From Azospirillum brasilense (GTDB lineage Bacteria; Pseudomonadota; Alphaproteobacteria; Azospirillales; Azospirillaceae): a DNA stretch of 64,000 nt. The notes beneath the pieces were generated by a model. It was given only the letters and a program-made list of their open reading frames with translations. It was not told the origin of the DNA and did not search any database. Every line of letters starts with the position of its first letter. Position 1 is the first letter of the stretch. A program made the position numbers and the translations under genes. Below are positions 53,356 through 62,371 of the stretch, in pieces. Location: NCBI RefSeq assembly GCF_005222205.1, contig NZ_CP032349.1, forward strand, positions 434,001-498,000, in the 5' to 3' direction.

Positions 53356-54774
53356 TCACCGGCCCGGAGCCGGCGCCTCCACAACCTCCGCCGCGCCGCG
53401 CGCGGGAACGCGCAGCAGGCTGGTCAGGCCGCCCGCCAGGGTAAGGGCGGCGGCCACCGCGAGGCCGAGGCGCGGCGCGGCCTCCGGACCGGACAGCAGC
53501 GAGAAGAGCACGGTCATCAGCACCGCGCCGGCGGTCTGTCCGACCAGACGCGCGGTGCCCTGCATCCCTCCCGCGGCCCCGCTGCGCGCCTTGGGCACGG
53601 TCAGCAGCATGTTGCGGTTGTTGGGCGTCTGGAACAGCCCGAAGCCGAAACCGCACATCACCATGAAGACCACCAGCGGCCACGGGTCCTGAGCGAGCGG
53701 CCAAGCCGCCGCCAGGGCGAGACCGGAGGCGAGCAGCAGGCCGCCCACGGCGCACAGCCAGCCCGTGCCCATCCGGTCGGACAGCCGGCCCGCGATGGGT
53801 GCGGCGACGGCGGTCGCCAGCGGCCACGGCACCAGGAACAGCCCCGCCGTGACGATGTCCTGGCCGAGCCCGTGCTGCAGATAGAAGGGCAGGGCCACGG
53901 TGCCGGCCATCTGTCCGGTGAAGCAGAGGACGGAGGCGACCACCGACAGGCGGAAGGAGCGCACCCGCAGCAGGTCGAGCGGCACCAGCGGCGCCTCGCG
54001 GTCCTTTTCGCGCCGGACCAGCCCGGCAAGGCAGAGCGTCGCGGCCAGCAGCAACGCGCCGCCGCGCAGGGGCTGTGATGCGATGGCTTCCGCCCCCATC
54101 ACCAGGGCGGCGAAGAACCCGGCGTTGAGGGCGACGCTGACGGGATCGAGGCGGCGTTTGGTTCCCGCGATGGTGGGCAGCGCGCGGGCGGTCGCCAGAA
54201 CCACGATCCCGACCGGGATGTTGACCGCGAACAGAAACGGCCAGGGAGCGACGGCAAGGATGCCCGCTCCAATCGTCGGTCCCGCCGCCGAGGCCAGCGC
54301 GATGGCCAGGGCGTTCCAGCCGATGGCGGCGCCGAGCAGCCGCTGCGGATAGACGAAGCGCAGCAGCGCGACACCCAGCGCCATCACCGCCGCCCCGCCG
54401 AGCCCCTGGACGAAGCGCGCGGCGATCAGCCAGGGCAGCGTCGGCGCCAGGGCGCAGCCGGCGGAAGCCGCGGTGAACAGCAGCACCCCGCCGGTGAACA
54501 CCCGGCGGTGCCCGAGACTCTCGCCAAGGGCGCCGACGGGCAGGAGCGCGATCACCAGTGCCAACTGGTAGGCGGTGATGATCCAGACGGTGTCGGCGGG
54601 CGGAACCCCGAGGGTGTTGGCGACGGTCGGCAGGGCGACGTTGGCGATGGCGCCGTCGAGCACGACGAGCACGATCGCGGCGATGACGGACGCGGCGGCC
54701 ACGGCGCGGCGGGGCATGGGCAGCCCGTCGGGATGCGGGGAATCCGGCGTTCGGGCGAGGGTGGAACGGGGCAT
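53356..54774 (-). CDS. MFS transporter, DHA2 (EmrB/QacA-like) drug exporter
   Basis: A 472-aa major facilitator with about 14 membrane segments. Motif C-like AIANVALPTVANTLG in TM1, GALGESLGHRRVF (motif A) and the DHA2 pattern VWIITAYQLALVIALLPVG are visible. The ATG at 54774 follows GGAGACACC. It diverges from a LysR gene, suggesting LysR-controlled efflux of a toxic compound. Confidence 0.88.
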   Translation of the reverse strand: MPRSTLARTPDSPHPDGLPMPRRAVAAASVIAAIVLVVLDGAIANVALPTVANTLGVPPADTVWIITAYQLALVIALLPVGALGESLGHRRVFTGGVLLFTAASAGCALAPTLPWLIAARFVQGLGGAAVMALGVALLRFVYPQRLLGAAIGWNALAIALASAAGPTIGAGILAVAPWPFLFAVNIPVGIVVLATARALPTIAGTKRRLDPVSVALNAGFFAALVMGAEAIASQPLRGGALLLAATLCLAGLVRREKDREAPLVPLDLLRVRSFRLSVVASVLCFTGQMAGTVALPFYLQHGLGQDIVTAGLFLVPWPLATAVAAPIAGRLSDRMGTGWLCAVGGLLLASGLALAAAWPLAQDPWPLVVFMVMCGFGFGLFQTPNNRNMLLTVPKARSGAAGGMQGTARLVGQTAGAVLMTVLFSLLSGPEAAPRLGLAVAAALTLAGGLTSLLRVPARGAAEVVEAPAPGR

Positions 54775-54840
54775 CGGTGTCTCCAACAGGGGTTGGATCA
54801 ATGTCGCTCTCCGCTTGGCATGGCGGAAGACGCCGCCTGT

Positions 54841-54855
54841 GCAGGTTATTCCTGC
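54841..54855. promoter_or_regulatory. LysR-type operator
   Basis: In the 111-bp divergent gap, GCAGG-TTATT-CCTGC is a perfect 15-bp inverted repeat with a 5-base centre. LysR regulators bind partially palindromic sites of this size between divergent genes. Confidence 0.6.
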
Positions 54856-54885
54856 ATGGGGCGCCATGTGTTAGCCTCGGGCTCC

Positions 54886-55794
54886 ATGGCCGATCCCGAT
54901 CTCAACCTGCTCATTGCCCTCGACGCGCTGCTGGCGGAGGGCAGCGTCGTCAAGGCGGCGCGGCGGCTCGGCCTCAGCGAGTCCGCGATGAGCCGCACCC
55001 TCGCGCGCCTGCGCGAGGTCACCGGGGACCCGCTGCTCGTCCGGGCCGGACGCGGCCTCGTCCCGACGCCGCGGGCCATCCAGCTGCGGGAGCGGGTGCC
55101 CGGCCTCGCCGAGGAGGTCCGCGCGGTGCTGCGCCCGGCGGAGGACATCGACATCGCCCGGCTGGAGCGCAGCTTCACCCTGCGCGCCAGCGAGAGCTTC
55201 ATCGAGGTCTACGCCGCCCGTCTGGTCGCCTGCGTCGCCGCCGAGGCGCCCGGCGTCCTGCTGCGCTTCGCGCCGCGGGGCAACCGCGACGCGCAGGCGT
55301 TGCGCGACGGTCTGATCGACCTCGACATCGGGGTGCATTCGGAAACCACGCCGGAGCTGAAGGTGCAGAGCCTGCTCCGCGACCGGCTGGTCGCCGCCGT
55401 GCGGGAGGACCATCCGCTGACCCGGCAGGAGACGGTCACGCCGGAACAGTACGCCGCCTGCGGCCATGTGCTGACCTCGCGCCGCGGGCTGGTGCGGGAC
55501 CGGGTGGACGAGGCGCTGGCCGCCCTGGGCCTCGCCCGCAAGGTGGTGGCGGTGGTGCCGAGCTTCCCGGCGGCCCTGGCGATCGTCCGCGCCTCCGACC
55601 TGACCGCCCTGGTCTCCGAACGCCAACTCGCCGCCGGGGTGGCCGGGGTGCGCACCCTGCCGCTTCCCGCCGGTCTGGAGGCCGTCCTGGGCGAGGTCGT
55701 GGTGACTCAGATGTGGCACCCCCGGCAGGACGCCGACCCGGCCCACCGCTGGCTGCGCGGGCGGATTCTCGCGGCCTGCCGCGAGCCGGATTGA
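54886..55794 (+). CDS. LysR-family transcriptional regulator
   Basis: A 302-aa LTTR. The HTH is at residues 4-65 (LNLLIALDALLAEGSVVKAA, RRLGLSESAMSRTLARLRE), followed by a LysR substrate-binding domain (FTLRASESFIEVYAARLVAC onward). The ATG at 54886 begins the HTH; the longer frame is antisense to the exporter gene. Likely regulator of the divergent MFS gene. Confidence 0.9.
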   Translation: MADPDLNLLIALDALLAEGSVVKAARRLGLSESAMSRTLARLREVTGDPLLVRAGRGLVPTPRAIQLRERVPGLAEEVRAVLRPAEDIDIARLERSFTLRASESFIEVYAARLVACVAAEAPGVLLRFAPRGNRDAQALRDGLIDLDIGVHSETTPELKVQSLLRDRLVAAVREDHPLTRQETVTPEQYAACGHVLTSRRGLVRDRVDEALAALGLARKVVAVVPSFPAALAIVRASDLTALVSERQLAAGVAGVRTLPLPAGLEAVLGEVVVTQMWHPRQDADPAHRWLRGRILAACREPD

Positions 55795-55887
55795 TCCGCA
55801 ACACACCTTTGGCGGAGCGGAAGCGGCGCAACCTCCTCCTCCTCCCGGCATTGGTAAGGCCGGATCGACGTCGACGGCCGGGGCGCA

Positions 55888-56034
55888 ATGACCGGATTCC
55901 GACGCGCGCTGGCGGGCTTGCTCCTCGGTGCCCTCCTCGCCCTGCCGGGCGCTCCGCTCCGTGCGGCACCGGAGCCGCTGGATCCGGCGGTCAGCACCGC
56001 CACCAACGACGTCCGCATCCTGGTCAACCTCTAA
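55888..56034 (+). pseudogene. Truncated signal-peptide ORF ended by a repeat element
   Basis: A 48-codon frame starts with a good signal peptide (MTGFRRALAGLLLGALLALP, then GAPLRAAPEP) and continues STATNDVRILVNL. The stop TAA at 56032-56034 is the first triplet of repeat copy B. The last residues resemble the first strand of VWA domains (DVRILIDVSGSM type), which would run straight into the metal site; here it is cut off. I infer a secreted protein truncated by repeat insertion or deletion, not a functional small protein. The VWA link is weak. Confidence 0.5.
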
Positions 56035-56145
56035 AGCGAACTTCCGTTCGCTTTAGACTCACATCGCCTCACTTGCCGGCGGGCTTCGGCCGCATGTGCG
56101 GCCGGGACCGCCGTCGCGGTCCAAAGCGGATTGCAATCCGCTTTA
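56032..56145 (+). repeat. Composite palindromic repeat, copy B (complete)
   Basis: The 114-bp element carries palindrome 1 at 56033-56054 (AAAGCGAAC-TTCC-GTTCGCTTT), a spacer with the stem CGGCCGCA / TGCGGCCG near 56088-56105, and palindrome 2 at 56123-56144 (a perfect 22-bp inverted repeat with half AAAGCGGATTG). Bases 56032-56112 are repeated inverted at 24152-24232, and 56107-56144 recurs inverted at the end of the window with one mismatch. Confidence 0.85.
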
Positions 56146-56191
56146 ACGCCCACCTGTTCGCCGCCGTGCCGTCCCGTCCGTCCTGACGCCG

Positions 56192-57082
56192 CTACCGCGG
56201 ATAGCCGGCGAATTTGTTGACGGAGATCGAGGTCGCCGCCACCTGGACATGCCGGGCGAGTTCCTGCTCGGCCGACTCCGGCGTCCAGCGGGTGGTGGGG
56301 ACGGAGATGTTCAGGCCGGCGACCGCGTGCCCATGTTCGTCGGTGATGGCGGCGGCGACCGAGATGTCGCCCATCACCGTCTCGTTGGTCACCACGGCAT
56401 AGCCTTTTTCCGCCGCCTCCTGCACGCGGGCGCGCAGCCGTCCGGGGTCGTTCACGGTGAAGGGGGTGAGCGGGCGGAGGTCGGTGCGGGCCAGGATCTC
56501 CTCCTGTTCCTCCTCCGACAGGCGCGACAGGATGGCGGTGCCCGACGCGGTGAAGTAGGCGGGCAGCCGGCTGCCGACCATGATGTCGATGTTCACCAGA
56601 TGCCGGCCGGGGAAGCGGGCAACGAAGACGATCTCGTGGCCGTCCAGCTCCTGGAGGTTGGCGGTCTCGCCGACGCTCCGGCTGATGTCCAGCAGGTAGG
56701 GCGACGCCTTCTCGATCAGTTCGTTCGCCCGCAGGTAATTGTAGGAGAACTGCAGCAGCTTCGGGCTGAGCGCGTAGTTGCGCGTGCCGTGGACGCGCCG
56801 CAGATAGCCCAGCGTCTCCAGCGTGTAGACCAGCCGCTGGGCGGCGCTGCGGTCCAGCCCCGCCGCCTTGGCGATCTCGGACAGCGGCATCTGCCGGTGC
56901 GGGCCGTCGAAGGCGTGCAGGATCTGGAAGGTCTTCTCGGTCGAGCCGACGAACAGCGAGGATTCGCGCGGGTCGGCCTTCGGCTTGACGGCCGGCGCGG
57001 CCTGCTGGCCATCGCCGTCCGCCGTGGTGCCCGCCATGCTGCCCGCCATGCCGCCCGTCCTGGTGGTCTTTCCGGCCTTCAT
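56192..57082 (-). CDS. IclR-family transcriptional regulator
   Basis: A 296-aa regulator. After a 45-residue Ala/Gly/Lys-rich leader, the winged helix spans about residues 45-105 (STEKTFQILHAFDGPHRQMP, LSEIAKAAGLDRSAAQRLVY) and the IclR effector domain follows (YLLDISRSVGETANLQELDG to WTPESAEQELARHVQVAATS). The start at 57082 is one of two possibilities (57109 is the other). It is the last gene of the operon headed by the FAD oxidase and presumably its regulator. Confidence 0.9.
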   Translation of the reverse strand: MKAGKTTRTGGMAGSMAGTTADGDGQQAAPAVKPKADPRESSLFVGSTEKTFQILHAFDGPHRQMPLSEIAKAAGLDRSAAQRLVYTLETLGYLRRVHGTRNYALSPKLLQFSYNYLRANELIEKASPYLLDISRSVGETANLQELDGHEIVFVARFPGRHLVNIDIMVGSRLPAYFTASGTAILSRLSEEEQEEILARTDLRPLTPFTVNDPGRLRARVQEAAEKGYAVVTNETVMGDISVAAAITDEHGHAVAGLNISVPTTRWTPESAEQELARHVQVAATSISVNKFAGYPR

Positions 57083-57167
57083 CGGTGCTCGTCCTCGCGT
57101 CGTCGGCATGGTTCGCCTACGCATAGCATCCGGCGCGCCGGATGCCACGCGCAAGCGTTGCCACCGG

Positions 57168-58088
57168 TCAGGCCACCGCGGCCGCCGGCAGCCCTTCATA
57201 GGTGGTCAGAAGGCGCGCCAGTTCGCCTTTCAGCGCCTCGCGCAGCTCCGGCCGCGGCTCGCGCAGCGGCGGCAGCATGGCCGGGGCGTTCACGCCGATC
57301 AGATCCATCACCGACTTCATCGGGCCGGGGTTGGTCTCGGCGAAGGCGAGGTTCATCATGGGGATGAGGGTGCGGTGCACCTCCAGCGCCTCGGCGGTCT
57401 TGCCGGACGAGGCGAGGTCGAAGACGAGGCGCCAGGCGCGCGGCAGGAGGTTGGCCGTGACCACGATGCCACCCTTGGCCCCCGCGGCCACATGCAGCGG
57501 GAACAGCGTGTCCTCGCCGCTCAGCATGGCGAAGGACGGGTCCAGCCCGGCCATCGTGCGCAGGAAGTGGTACATGTCGGTGTTGCAGGCCTTCATGCCG
57601 ACGATCCGCTCGTGGCGCGACAGCTCGTGCAGCACCTCCGGATCGACGGCGATGCGGGTGCGGTAGGGGATCTCGTAGATCAGGATCGGCACCGGCGACT
57701 CGTCGGCGTAGCGCAGGAAGTAGTCGCGGATGCCGGCCTGGGTCGGGTTGGTGTAGTAGGGCGTCAGGACCAGCAGGCCGTCCACGCCGGCCGCCGCGAA
57801 ATCGCGGCCCGCGGCCAGGGCGTCATGGTAGCCGGTGTCGAGCACGCCGGCGATGACCGGCTTCTTGCCGGCCATCGCCTCGACCGTCAGCGCGGCGAAG
57901 CGGTTGCGCTCGGCCCGCGCCAGCGCGCCGTACTCGCCGGTGCCGCCCAGCGGAACCACCCCGTCGATCCCCTGGCGGTTCAGCCAGGAGAACAGCGCCT
58001 TCGACGCCGCGACGTCGATGGTGCCGTCGGCGGTCACCGGCGTCGGGGTGGCGGGCAGAATGCCGCGGAGTTTGGTGGCATCGAGCAT
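57168..58088 (-). CDS. DapA-family lyase (second copy, catabolic)
   Basis: A 306-aa DapA/NAL-family barrel. The carboxylate-binding loop is LGGTGEYGAL (48-57), the catalytic Tyr Y138 (LIYEIPYRTR), and the Schiff-base lysine K166 in IVGMKACNTD. KACNTD in place of KDSSGD and the operon context argue against lysine biosynthesis. AAGGATAC precedes the ATG. It probably splits a keto acid derived from the imported compound into pyruvate and an aldehyde. Confidence 0.88.
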   Translation of the reverse strand: MLDATKLRGILPATPTPVTADGTIDVAASKALFSWLNRQGIDGVVPLGGTGEYGALARAERNRFAALTVEAMAGKKPVIAGVLDTGYHDALAAGRDFAAAGVDGLLVLTPYYTNPTQAGIRDYFLRYADESPVPILIYEIPYRTRIAVDPEVLHELSRHERIVGMKACNTDMYHFLRTMAGLDPSFAMLSGEDTLFPLHVAAGAKGGIVVTANLLPRAWRLVFDLASSGKTAEALEVHRTLIPMMNLAFAETNPGPMKSVMDLIGVNAPAMLPPLREPRPELREALKGELARLLTTYEGLPAAAVA

Positions 58089-58138
58089 GATGTATCCTTG
58101 GAAGTGCGAAGAGATGGAAGCGTCGGCGCTGGCGATGG

Positions 58139-59923
58139 TCAGGAGGCCAGGCTGCGCCGGCGCAGCCGGTCCGCGGCGTAGATCAGCACCGCGACGAAGA
58201 CGAGGAGACCGGTCGACACGGCCGCGATGACGGGGGAGACCTGCAGCGTCACCTCGTCCCAGAACTGCTTGGGCAGGGTGGCGCTGAGACCGCCCGACGA
58301 GAAAAGCGAGATGGTCAGCTCGTCGAAGGAGGTGGCGAAGGCGAACAGGAAGGACGACAGCATGCCGGCTCCCAGGATCGGGAAGGTGACGTGGCGCAGC
58401 GCGGCCAGCGGACGGGCGCCCAGGCTCTGCGCCGCGAGGTCGAGCCGGGTGTCGTAGTTGCGCAGAACCGCCGTCATCGTCATCACCACATAGGGGACGG
58501 CGACGACCGTGTGGCCGATCACCAGACCCAGGATGGTGCCGACCAGCCCCATCTGGGCGAACAGGTAGAACATGCCGACGGCGATGATCATGCGCGGCAC
58601 GATCACCGGCGACAGGATAAAGGCCAGCATGGCGCCCTTGCCCCGCATCCGGCTGCGCACCATCAGGAAGGCCGCCGGCACGCCGATCGCCATCGAGAGA
58701 AGGCCGGTGCCGAAGGCCACCACCAGCGAGCGGGTCAGCGCCTGCATCCACAGCGGCGACTGGAACAGCTGCTCGTACCATTGCAGCGAGAAGCCGGTGG
58801 GCGGCCAGGCCAGACCGGCCTCGCCGAAGGACAGCGGGATCATCAGGAAGGCCGGCAGGCTGATCAGCACCAGCATCGTCCACACCAGCGTCCGCAGGGC
58901 GGCCGACGGCATCTCGCCGGTGCCGCGCGGGCGGCGGCGCGGGAACAGGCCGATGAGCGCGTCGCTCGCGGCCCCCAGCAGCCCGAGCACCCGGCCGCCC
59001 AGCCGCCGCATGGCGGTGTCGCGGTTGTGCGCGGCGCCCGCGGTCTCGCCGGTCAGCGTGGCGAAGCCGAAGACGCGGTCGTAGAGGACGAACACCGCCA
59101 GCACCACCGTCAGCAGCAGCACCGAGATGGCGCCCGCCAAGCCCCAGTTCAGCGTCTGCTGGATCTGGTCGATGATGAGCTGGGTGATCATCGTCTCGCG
59201 CCGCCCGCCGAGCAGGGCCGGCACGATGAAGAAGCCGATGGCCGTCACGAAGACCATGATCGCCGCGGCGGCGACGCCGGGCAGCGACAGCGGGAAATAG
59301 ACGGTCCAGAAGGCGGTGCCGGGGCGCGCGCCGAGCGTGCTGGCGGCGCGGGGCAGGGTGCGGTCGATGTTCTCCATCACCGCCAGCATGGTCATCACCG
59401 CCAGCGGCAGCATGGCGTGCACCATGCCGACCAGCACCGAGCCGAAGCCGTAGAGCAGGTCGATGGGCCGGTCGATGATGCCCAGCGACATCAGCGTGCC
59501 GTTGATGACGCCGTTGCGGCCGAGGATGATGACCCAGGCGAAGGCGCGCACCAGGAAGCTGGTCCAGAAGGCCAGCAGCACCCAGAAGATCAGACGGCTC
59601 TTCGCCGGTCCCTTGGTGACGGAGATCAGGTAGGCGATGGGGTAGGCCCCGGCCACCGCGACCAGCGTCGTCGCCAGCGAGATCTTCAGCGTGATCCACA
59701 GCACGGTGACGTAGAGGCTGGACGAGAAGAGCTGCTGGTAGGGCGCCAGCGTGAAGCCCTGGCCGTTGTAGACGCTGAGCGCCAGGAGCTGGCCGACCGG
59801 GAAGACCAGGAAGACGGTGAGGAGCAGGACGATGGGGGCGCCCATCAGCACCGGCTTGCGCCAGGCCGGCGGGGCGCCGCGCCGTGGGGCGGCGTGGGGC
59901 ATGGTCATGATCTGGTCGCTCAT
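58139..59923 (-). CDS. Fused PotB-PotC-type ABC permease
   Basis: A 594-aa protein holding two complete permease modules. Module 1 (about 25-300) has TLGARPGTAFWTVYFPLSLP as its EAA loop; module 2 (about 350-590) has SLGARPLAALRHVTFPILGA. A charged linker (RRLGGRVLGLLGAASDALIG, LFPRRRPRGTGE) joins them. In most bacteria these are separate potB and potC genes. The frame is continuous and the start is 1 bp from the ATPase stop, so the fusion looks genuine. It forms the whole membrane channel. Confidence 0.9.
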   Translation of the reverse strand: MSDQIMTMPHAAPRRGAPPAWRKPVLMGAPIVLLLTVFLVFPVGQLLALSVYNGQGFTLAPYQQLFSSSLYVTVLWITLKISLATTLVAVAGAYPIAYLISVTKGPAKSRLIFWVLLAFWTSFLVRAFAWVIILGRNGVINGTLMSLGIIDRPIDLLYGFGSVLVGMVHAMLPLAVMTMLAVMENIDRTLPRAASTLGARPGTAFWTVYFPLSLPGVAAAAIMVFVTAIGFFIVPALLGGRRETMITQLIIDQIQQTLNWGLAGAISVLLLTVVLAVFVLYDRVFGFATLTGETAGAAHNRDTAMRRLGGRVLGLLGAASDALIGLFPRRRPRGTGEMPSAALRTLVWTMLVLISLPAFLMIPLSFGEAGLAWPPTGFSLQWYEQLFQSPLWMQALTRSLVVAFGTGLLSMAIGVPAAFLMVRSRMRGKGAMLAFILSPVIVPRMIIAVGMFYLFAQMGLVGTILGLVIGHTVVAVPYVVMTMTAVLRNYDTRLDLAAQSLGARPLAALRHVTFPILGAGMLSSFLFAFATSFDELTISLFSSGGLSATLPKQFWDEVTLQVSPVIAAVSTGLLVFVAVLIYAADRLRRRSLAS

Positions 59924-59924
59924 G

Positions 59925-61055
59925 TCAGGCCGCCTTGGCCGTGGTTGCGGGCATGGCCGCCGGGCCGCGGTCCGCGATCACCACGGCGTCGCGGCTGTCC
60001 CAGGACAGCGCCATCACGTCGTCGATGCGGATGGCCTCGGCCTCGTTGCGGGTGGCGAAGGCGGCGACCAGCGGCGGCAGGGCGTCGTCGAGCGGCTGCA
60101 TGTAGACCTTGGTCAGGCTGCCGGTGACCATCACGTCGGACACCCGGCCCATCACGGCCGTTTCGTCGCCGGAAGGACGGGCGATGCTCAGGTTCTGCGG
60201 CCGCACCATCACCCGCACCGGGGAGCCCGGCGGCAGGTCCAGGCCGTTGGCGAGCGCGCGGCCCGGGATGCCGGCGCTGCCCAGCCGGATCTCCGCCTCG
60301 TCGCCCAGCCGGGTCCCCAGCGAGGCCGGCAGCAGGTTGGATTCGCCGAGGAAGTCGGCGACGAACAGCGTGCGCGGGCGGAAATAGAGGTCGGCCGGCG
60401 TGCCGAGCTGCTCGATGCGGCCGGAATTCATCAGGCAGATGCGATCCGACATCGTCATCGCCTCTTCCTGGTCGTGGGTGACGTAGACGACCGTCGTCCC
60501 CAGCTCGCGGTGCAGATGCTTGATCTCGAGCTGCATGTGCTCGCGCAGCTTCTTGTCCAGGGCGCCCAGCGGCTCGTCCATCAGGATGATCGAGGGCTTG
60601 TAGACCATGCAGCGGGCCAGGGCGACGCGCTGCTGCTGGCCGCCCGACAGCTCGCGCGGGTAGCGTCCGGCGATGTGCGGCAGATGGACCATCTCCAGGG
60701 CTTCCTGGGCGCGCTTCTTCGCCTCGGCCTCCGGGATCTTCCGCATCTTCAGCGGGAAGGCGATGTTCTCGGCGATGGTCATGTGCGGGAACAGGGCGTA
60801 GTTCTGGAACACCACGCCGATGTCGCGCTCGTAGGGCGGGGCGTAGGTCACGTCCTGCGCGCCGATGCGCACGACTCCTTCATCGGGCGGAACCAGCCCG
60901 GCGAGCAGACTGAGCAACGTCGTCTTGCCCGAGCCAGACGGGCCGAGCAGGGTCAGGAATTCACCGTCGGCGACCACGAGATCCGTGGGGGCGAGCGCCA
61001 CGAAATCGCCGTAGCGCTTGGCGAGGCCCTGGACGGTTAGGCTGGACGACGACAT
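59925..61055 (-). CDS. PotA-type ABC transporter ATP-binding protein
   Basis: A 376-aa ATPase with Walker A GPSGSGKTT, signature LSGGQQQR, Walker B IILMDEPLGALDKKL and a C-terminal TOBE_2 regulatory domain (about 285-370, SPVRVMVRPQNLSIARP). The family imports polyamines, opines or similar compounds. It is followed by the fused permease and preceded by a 175-bp gap containing a 14-bp tandem array. Confidence 0.92.
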   Translation of the reverse strand: MSSSSLTVQGLAKRYGDFVALAPTDLVVADGEFLTLLGPSGSGKTTLLSLLAGLVPPDEGVVRIGAQDVTYAPPYERDIGVVFQNYALFPHMTIAENIAFPLKMRKIPEAEAKKRAQEALEMVHLPHIAGRYPRELSGGQQQRVALARCMVYKPSIILMDEPLGALDKKLREHMQLEIKHLHRELGTTVVYVTHDQEEAMTMSDRICLMNSGRIEQLGTPADLYFRPRTLFVADFLGESNLLPASLGTRLGDEAEIRLGSAGIPGRALANGLDLPPGSPVRVMVRPQNLSIARPSGDETAVMGRVSDVMVTGSLTKVYMQPLDDALPPLVAAFATRNEAEAIRIDDVMALSWDSRDAVVIADRGPAAMPATTAKAA

Positions 61056-61144
61056 GGCAGGTCTCCTCGCGTCGAAAGGGGAGTTGGGAAAAATGCGGGA
61101 GCCCCGCGGCCGGCCCCGCCAGGCAGGGACGGGAGGCCGGACGC

Positions 61145-61214
61145 GGGTCTCCAGAAACGTGTCTTCAAAAACGGGCCTTCAGGAACAGGCCCTCAGCAAC
61201 GGGTCTTCGGGGAC
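61145..61214. repeat. Five 14-bp imperfect tandem repeats
   Basis: Five units in exact 14-bp register end in AAC or GAC: GGGTCTCCAGAAAC, GTGTCTTCAAAAAC, GGGCCTTCAGGAAC, AGGCCCTCAGCAAC, GGGTCTTCGGGGAC. The approximate consensus is GGGTCTTCAGGAAC. The array sits between the binding-protein gene and the ATPase gene, inside the operon, and is not a multiple of three nor part of any gene. Confidence 0.85.
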
Positions 61215-61230
61215 GCGACGTCCCGTCGCC

Positions 61231-62313
61231 TCAGCTCAGCAGCCAGGCGTTGTAGCGCTCGAGCGCCTTCTGCTGGTTGTCCAGCCAGAACTGCGCGTTG
61301 ATCTTGACGCCCTTCTCGATGTTCGCCGGGAAGGTCGGGCAGTTGGGGGCGATCGCCGGGTCGATGTGCTTGAAGGCGTCGGGCATGGTCACGCCGGCCG
61401 GGAAGTACTTCACCAGCTCCGCCTGCCGCTTCGCGTCGCAGGTGAACTTGATGAACTGGCGGCAGGCGTCGGCGTTCGGGGTGCCGGCCAGGATGGCCCA
61501 GTTGTCGAGGCCCCAGATGTTCTGGTCCCAGACGATGCCGACCGGAGCGCCGGCGGCGATCGCCGCCTGCGGACGCGACACCCAGGTCGGGACGAGATCG
61601 ACCTCGCCGGAGATCAGCATCTGCTCGACCTGCGCGCCGCTGGTCCAGAAGATGGGGATGTCCTTCTTGATGCGGTCCAGCGTCTTGAAGGCGCGGTCGA
61701 AGTCGCAGGGATAGACCTCGCCGGTGGGCACGCCGTCGGCCATCAGCGCCTGCTCGATGGTGTCGAAGGGATGCTTGCGCAGGGCGCGGCGGCCGGGGAC
61801 GCCGGCGACGTCGTAGAAATCCTTCCAGGAGGCCGGCGCCTTGCGGCCCTTGAAGGCGTCGGTGCGGTAGGCCAGAACGGTGGTGTAGACGTTGGTGCCG
61901 ACGCCGTATTCCGACATGTACTGCTTGGGAATGGCGGCGACCGCCGGATCGTTCTCCAGCCCGTGCTTCTCCAGCATCGGCTTGTCGCCGCTGGTCAGCA
62001 TGAGGATGGCCGGCTCGCTGATCTTGGCCATGTCCCAGGTGTAGGACTTCGCCTCGACCATCGAGCGGATCTGCGCCGTCGGCTCGGCGTTGGCCTGGAC
62101 GCCGACGACCTCGATGCCGGTGGCCGCGGTGAAGGGCTTGTAGAAGACCTCGCCATAGGCCTTGGTGTAGATGCCGCCGTCATCGCGCACGACGATGCGC
62201 TTGTTCTGCGCGCGGGCCGGGCTCCAGATCGCCGGCATGGCGAGCGCCGCGGTGCCGGCGGCGCCGGCTTTCAGCAGGGTGCGGCGGGACCAGCCGGTTT
62301 GACGTGTGCTCAT
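61231..62313 (-). CDS. PotD-type ABC transporter substrate-binding protein
   Basis: A 360-aa periplasmic protein with a twin-arginine signal (WSRRTLLKAGAAGTAALAMP, cleavage near PARAQ). The mature part has KRIVVRDDGGIYTKAYGEVF and the SBP_bac_8/PotD pattern (WDMAKISEPAI, LVPTWVSRPQAAIAAG). Tat export implies folding before secretion. It is the second gene of the operon after the FAD oxidase. Confidence 0.9.
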   Translation of the reverse strand: MSTRQTGWSRRTLLKAGAAGTAALAMPAIWSPARAQNKRIVVRDDGGIYTKAYGEVFYKPFTAATGIEVVGVQANAEPTAQIRSMVEAKSYTWDMAKISEPAILMLTSGDKPMLEKHGLENDPAVAAIPKQYMSEYGVGTNVYTTVLAYRTDAFKGRKAPASWKDFYDVAGVPGRRALRKHPFDTIEQALMADGVPTGEVYPCDFDRAFKTLDRIKKDIPIFWTSGAQVEQMLISGEVDLVPTWVSRPQAAIAAGAPVGIVWDQNIWGLDNWAILAGTPNADACRQFIKFTCDAKRQAELVKYFPAGVTMPDAFKHIDPAIAPNCPTFPANIEKGVKINAQFWLDNQQKALERYNAWLLS

Positions 62314-62371
62314 GTCGGAACTCCTCGAAGATGGGCCGGGACGGCGGATGGGCGGGGAAGGACGGCGGGAA

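Noticed and set aside
61145..61214. CRISPR array
   Set aside because: The 14-bp units are contiguous, without spacers, and no cas gene is in the window. No other CRISPR-like pattern was seen.
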